DNA of 64,000 bases, taken from contig CBDIBC010000005.1 in the NCBI GenBank assembly GCA_965276635.1, forward strand, positions 1,240,001-1,304,000, in the 5' to 3' direction. Under the pieces are notes generated by a model. It had not been told where the DNA came from and did not search any database. It was given only the letters and a program-made list of their open reading frames with translations. Source of the DNA: CBDIBC01 sp965276635 (GTDB taxonomy: Bacteria; Actinomycetota; Acidimicrobiia; Acidimicrobiales; Palsa-688). Position 1 is the first letter of the stretch; each line of letters begins with the position of its first letter. This document shows, piece by piece, positions 60,105 to 64,000 of the stretch. The position numbers were made by a program, and so were the translations under genes.

Positions 60105-62471
60105 TCAGGTCTCCTTCTGTGAGGGCGGCGCGGGCTGCGACCGGTCGGCGGTGCTGCGCCGGTGAGCCGCCACGAAGAGCTGGCCGAGGGCGAGGCCGCC
60201 ATCGTTGGCCGGGACCAGCCGGTTGGCGCGGACGTCGAATCCGGCCGCCTCCAGGCGCCGGCGGGCCAGGCCGCGCAACAAGGCGTTCTGCCACACCCCG
60301 CCGCTGAGGGCCACCGTCGACGAGCCGGTGCGTGCCCGGCTGGCCGACGCGGCGGTGACGACCAGGTCGGTGACGGCCAGGTGGAAGCCGGCGGCGGCCG
60401 CCCCGATCGACGTGCCGGCCCGGCGCGCCGCGATCAGCCCGGCCAAGACGGGCGCGGCGTCGAAGCTCCCGTCGGCGCCCGCCGCGAAGGCCAGCCGCGG
60501 GGCCTCGTCGAGGTGGCTGACGGCGGCGTGCTCCAGCTCGATGGCCGCCTGCGCCTCGTAGGTGACCTCATGGCGCAGGCCGAGCAGCGAGCTGACCGCA
60601 TCGAACAGCCGGCCCATGCTGGTGGTCGGCACGCACGCCAGCCCGGTCGCCAGCTGCCGGTCGAGCACGCCCCGCGCCACCGGGGGCACCGCCGCCACGC
60701 ATGGCAGGTCGTCGCTCCACGCCATCCCCGCCGCCCACAGGTGGGCCAGGGCGACGCGCCACGGATGGCGGACCGCAGCGTCGCCGCCGGGGAGAGGGAC
60801 GGGCGCCAGATGGGCAACCCGACGGTAGGCGAGGGCGGTGGCCTCCAGCACCTCGCCGCCCCAGATGGTGCCGTCGTCGCCGTAGCCGGTCCCGTCGAAC
60901 GCCATCCCGATGACCTGGAGGTCGGGATCCAGGCCGTGCTCGGCCATCACCCCGGCCACGTGGGCGTGATGGTGCTGGACCTCGACCAGCGCACCGGGGG
61001 CGCAGTGGGTGCGGGCCCAACGCGACCCCAGGTAGCCGGGGTGGGTGTCGACAGCGACGACCGTCGGGTCGATCCGGTACAGCTCGCAGAACTGGGCCAC
61101 CGACGCCTCGAACGCCTCCAGCGTCTCCAGGTTTCCCATGTCACCGATGTGCTGGCTCATCCACGCCCGCCCCCCGGTAGCCACGCAGAAGGCGTTCTTG
61201 AGCTCGCCGCCGACGGCGAGGACGTCGGCCGACGTCGGCGGGATCCGCACCGGGAGCGGGGCGTAGCCGCGGGAGCGCCGCAATGGCAGGAGTTGGCCGT
61301 CGGCGACACGCATCACCGAGTCGTCGCAGGGCACGTGGATGGGCCGGTCGTGGGCGAGGACGCCGTCGACGAGGTCACCGACCCGCTCGGACACATCGAC
61401 GTCGCGGTAGCAGATGGGCTCCCCGGCCCGGTTCGAGCTGGTCATCACCAGCGGGCCCAGGCCCCGCAGGAGGAGGTGGTGCAGCGGCGTGTAGGGCAGC
61501 AGCACGCCGACGAGCGGGTTCCCGGGGGCCACCGCGTCGGCGAGCGGCGTGCTCGATCGTGCGGTGACCAGAACGATGGGGCGGGCCGCGGAGGCGAGCA
61601 GGTGGGCCTCGTCGGCGCCGACGTCGGCCAGGGCGTGAGCTGCGGCCAGGTCGGCCGCCATCACTGCGAAGGGCTTGTCGGCCCGGCCCTTGCGGCGGCG
61701 TAGCTCGGCCACGGCGGTGGCGGAGGTGGCGTCACAGACCAGGTGGTACCCGCCGAGGCCCTTGACCGCCAGGATGGACCCGCCCCGCAGCGCCTCCCGG
61801 GCGGCCGCCACCGTGTCGCCGGTGACGACGGAACCCGCGAGGCGCAGCGACAGGCGCGGGCCGCAGTCGTGGCACCCGATCGGTTGGGCGTGGTAGCGCC
61901 GATCGCCGGGATCCTCGTACTCCGCCCGGCACGCCGCGCACAGGGGGAACGCGGCCATGGTCGTCCCGGGCCGGTCGTAGGGCAGCTGGCGGGTGATGGT
62001 GAAGCGGGGTCCGCAGTCGGTGCAGGTGATGAAAGGGTGGAGGTGGCGGCGATCTGTCGGGTCCCACATCTCGGCCAGGCAGGCGTCACATACGGCCATG
62101 TCCGGGGCCACGGCGGTCACCGGCCCGTTCGTCGGACGGCTGTCGACGATGGCAAAGGTGCGGTGACCCTGCGGCGTCGCCTCCGTGACCTCGATTGTGT
62201 CGACCACGGCGAGCGGGGGGGTGTCGGTCCGCAGCCGGTCCACGAACCGGTCGAGGGCGTGGGACGGGCCCTCCAGCTCGACGAACACGGCCCCGGCGTC
62301 GTTGCCGACCGCCCCGGCCAGCCCCAGCTCGGTGGCCAGGCGGTAGACGAAGGGCCGGAAGCCCACACCCTGCACCACCCCGGTGATCCGCACCCGCCGG
62401 GCGGTGCGGGCGAGAATCGGAGCCCCCGCGACACCAGGAGCACGGGACTCGGCCTCCGAACGGATCGCCAT
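60105..62471 (-). CDS. hypF: Carbamoyltransferase HypF
   Basis: A 788-residue protein from ATG 62471, with GGGGAG upstream. Domains in order: acylphosphatase (VRITGVVQGVGFRPFVYRLA), two zinc fingers (CDACLAEMWDPTDRRHLHPF with CTDCGPRF; CAACRAEYEDPGDRRYHAQP with CHDCGP), YrdC-like (GGSILAVKGLGGYHLVCDAT) and Kae1-like carbamoyltransferase (VEVQHHHAHVAGVMAEHGLD, AFDGTGYGDDGTIWGGEVLE, LSGGVWQNALL). It transfers carbamoyl from carbamoyl phosphate to HypE. No hydrogenase structural gene is in the window. Confidence 0.95.
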   Translation of the reverse strand: MAIRSEAESRAPGVAGAPILARTARRVRITGVVQGVGFRPFVYRLATELGLAGAVGNDAGAVFVELEGPSHALDRFVDRLRTDTPPLAVVDTIEVTEATPQGHRTFAIVDSRPTNGPVTAVAPDMAVCDACLAEMWDPTDRRHLHPFITCTDCGPRFTITRQLPYDRPGTTMAAFPLCAACRAEYEDPGDRRYHAQPIGCHDCGPRLSLRLAGSVVTGDTVAAAREALRGGSILAVKGLGGYHLVCDATSATAVAELRRRKGRADKPFAVMAADLAAAHALADVGADEAHLLASAARPIVLVTARSSTPLADAVAPGNPLVGVLLPYTPLHHLLLRGLGPLVMTSSNRAGEPICYRDVDVSERVGDLVDGVLAHDRPIHVPCDDSVMRVADGQLLPLRRSRGYAPLPVRIPPTSADVLAVGGELKNAFCVATGGRAWMSQHIGDMGNLETLEAFEASVAQFCELYRIDPTVVAVDTHPGYLGSRWARTHCAPGALVEVQHHHAHVAGVMAEHGLDPDLQVIGMAFDGTGYGDDGTIWGGEVLEATALAYRRVAHLAPVPLPGGDAAVRHPWRVALAHLWAAGMAWSDDLPCVAAVPPVARGVLDRQLATGLACVPTTSMGRLFDAVSSLLGLRHEVTYEAQAAIELEHAAVSHLDEAPRLAFAAGADGSFDAAPVLAGLIAARRAGTSIGAAAAGFHLAVTDLVVTAASASRARTGSSTVALSGGVWQNALLRGLARRRLEAAGFDVRANRLVPANDGGLALGQLFVAAHRRSTADRSQPAPPSQKET

Positions 62472-62844
62472 CACCACTCTCCCCGCCCGGAACGCGCACC
62501 GAGCACTGACGACGGTAAGCCATTCTGCGCAGTAGTGCTGTCCGCTCGGGTCTACCCCGCGACCCGGCGACCCGGCGACCCGCCGACCCGGCGGCCGGCC
62601 CGGCGGCCCGGCGGCCCGGCGGCCGGGCACGAAGTGCACACCAACCTCGGCAGACCACCGATTCCTGTGCACTTGGCGCGGCTCTACCCCGAACTTTGTG
62701 CACACAAGTTCCCATCGCCTGGAGATTTCTGTGCAGTTGATGCCCGACGAACCCGGCGCTCATGCGGCTGGCGACGTGGCGCCGCGGTCGACGTGCCGCC
62801 GGCGAGCAGCGGCCAGGGGTCGGATCCGTCACGGGCCGGTGGGC
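62472..62844. other. Gene-free region with GC repeats and TGTGCAC palindromes
   Basis: No coding frame is supported. At 62558-62628 there is a tandem array of nonamers (CGGCGACCC, then CGGCGGCCC). Next, AAGTGCACA at 62632 pairs with TGTGCACTT at 62666, and AACTTTGTGCACACAAGTT at 62692-62710 is a near-palindrome; a fourth TGTGCA lies at 62729. These lie upstream of hypF and downstream of the NRAMP gene. Confidence 0.65.
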
Positions 62845-64000
62845 TCAGCCGCGGCCGAGCTGGATGGCCTTGACGAGCAACAGCCCGACGCTGATCACCA
62901 GATAGGACCGGAGGGATAGGATCCCGACCCGCAGCCCCGGCGACCATGTGACCGGCTTCAACAGGGCGAGCGGTGGCATCCGCCACGACATCTTCTCGCT
63001 CTGGGCCAGGCGAGGCGTCGGGGGGACGGTGGGCTGCCCGCTGCGATGATTCAGGATCCGCAGGAGCAGGCTGACGATCACCCCGCCCACGGCCAGGGCG
63101 ATGGCCAGGTCCACGAACACGCTGGCCACGTTGATCGTCGGGAACAGCGTCGTGGCCATGAGGGTGCCAGACAGGATGAGCAGTACCCCGACGATCACCG
63201 CAGCCACCAGGTTCAGCCACTTGGGGTTGACCCACGGGCCGAGCACCTCGCGGTCGTTGCAGAGCAGCAGGAGGAAGACGCTGGCGGACGGCAGGAGCAG
63301 ACCGGCCAGGGCCTGGACGCTGGTGGTGATCAGGCCGAGCGGCGCGCCAGGGATCAGCACGATCCCGGCGGCCACCGCCACCATGGCGGTGTAGCTCAGA
63401 TAGAACTGCTTGGCGTCAGCGAAGCCGCGGTGCAGGGAGTGGCGGATGCCGAACACGTCCCCGAAGGCGTAGCTGGTGGACAGGGTGACCGCGGCGGCGC
63501 CGAGGATGCTGGCGTCGAAGAGGAGGATGGCGAAGAGGGTGCCGAGCCCGCTGCCGTGGCGGCCCAGGAGGCGGGCGACCCCGCCGGCGTCGGTGAAGTG
63601 ACCGAACGCAGTGGTGCCACGGGCGGCGTAGTCGGCCGCCACCATGATGCAGGCCGCGCCGATGACGACCACGATCGAGCCCATGACCGTGTCGGCCCGC
63701 TCGTAGCTGATGAAGCGAGGGGTGATGCGCTTGTCGACGATGTTGGACTGCTGGAAGAACAGCTGCCAGGGGGCCACGGTGGTTCCGACGATGGCGATGA
63801 TGAGCAGCACGGCTGCCGACGACACGCCACCATGTATGCCGGGGATCACGAAGTTCTTGCCGATCGTCCCCGGATGGGGGTGGGAGAGGAAGAACAAGGG
63901 GACCTGCACCAGGCTGATGGCGATGAACACGAACATGGCGCGCTCCCAGCGACGGAAGCTGCCCGTGGCCATGATCGCCACCAGAGCGACCGCCGCCGTG
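62845..64000 (-). CDS. NRAMP-family metal transporter, N-terminus beyond window edge
   Basis: At least 385 residues, open at the right edge. Hydrophobic helices are regularly spaced, and SSAAVLLIIAIVGTTVAPWQ with LFFQQSNIVDKRITPRFISY matches the conserved NRAMP helix 6 region and following loop (APWQ..FQQS.V.DK). DASILGAAAVTLSTSYAFGD and LLLPSASVFLLLLCNDREVL are also conserved in this branch. The metal-binding N-terminal DPG motif lies outside the window, so the ion (manganese, iron or, in some branches, magnesium) cannot be judged. Confidence 0.85.
   Translation of the reverse strand, partial: TAAVALVAIMATGSFRRWERAMFVFIAISLVQVPLFFLSHPHPGTIGKNFVIPGIHGGVSSAAVLLIIAIVGTTVAPWQLFFQQSNIVDKRITPRFISYERADTVMGSIVVVIGAACIMVAADYAARGTTAFGHFTDAGGVARLLGRHGSGLGTLFAILLFDASILGAAAVTLSTSYAFGDVFGIRHSLHRGFADAKQFYLSYTAMVAVAAGIVLIPGAPLGLITTSVQALAGLLLPSASVFLLLLCNDREVLGPWVNPKWLNLVAAVIVGVLLILSGTLMATTLFPTINVASVFVDLAIALAVGGVIVSLLLRILNHRSGQPTVPPTPRLAQSEKMSWRMPPLALLKPVTWSPGLRVGILSLRSYLVISVGLLLVKAIQLGRG

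Noticed and set aside
60162..61703. A 513-residue plus-strand frame
   Set aside because: Antisense to hypF, whose domains are all clear; composition typical of a shadow frame.

Overview
The window is high-GC actinobacterial DNA, most likely from the class Acidimicrobiia. Pointers are a WhiB regulator, a DUF2510 tail, several deazaflavin (F420)-type oxidoreductases, an actinobacterial integrative element of the pSAM2 kind, and a secreted protein built from YWLVASDGGIFSFGDA-type repeats that are common in Acidimicrobiia. This is inference from gene content; no marker gene for taxonomy is present.

Layout. 1-9.8 kb is ordinary chromosome: a divergent lipoprotein/flavin reductase pair, a CPBP membrane protease, F420-type and ferritin-like proteins, a Baeyer-Villiger type monooxygenase, a lipoprotein hydrolase, a DUF4389 membrane protein and a DHA2 efflux pump. 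9.8-26.2 kb is an accessory region full of broken genes: TetR and LLM oxidoreductase remnants, a frameshifted esterase, two RHS/YD-repeat toxin remnants whose C-terminal tips are each followed by a small two-helix membrane protein, four stacked transposase or plasmid-replication relics, an intact IS110 element, and a pSAM2-like element (FtsK-like translocase, RepSA-like initiator, excisionase, integrase) abutting tRNA-Ala(TGC). 26.4-38.4 kb returns to chromosome: aquaporin, broken PhzF, frameshifted penicillin-binding protein, a LOV-GAF-PP2C blue-light phosphatase, P1 peptidase, TesB thioesterase, Nudix hydrolase and ychF.

38.4-54.8 kb is the most interesting part. It is a 16.4-kb integrated element inserted in the 3' end of ychF, bounded by an 18-bp direct repeat of the ychF terminus. 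It carries a tyrosine integrase (frameshifted), an XRE repressor divergent from an AlpA-like activator, an overlapping replication operon (SF2 helicase, primase-polymerase, unknown protein, AAA ATPase), a 214-bp nested palindrome that looks like a replication origin, a P27-type small terminase, and cargo (DUF433/PIN-like toxin-antitoxin, secreted repeat protein, WhiB-HTH fusion, NYN nuclease). No large terminase, portal, capsid or tail gene was recognised. This gene order matches phage satellites (PICI-like) rather than a prophage, and I know of no such element described from this class.

54.8-64 kb is chromosome: dodecin, threonine ammonia-lyase, a phosphoesterase, a PAS-GAF-PP2C phosphatase, hydrogenase maturation hypE and hypF with only a stub of hypC between them and no hypD, and a partial NRAMP transporter. 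Several otherwise well conserved genes carry single isolated frameshifts, so assembly error is a real alternative to gene decay for those.
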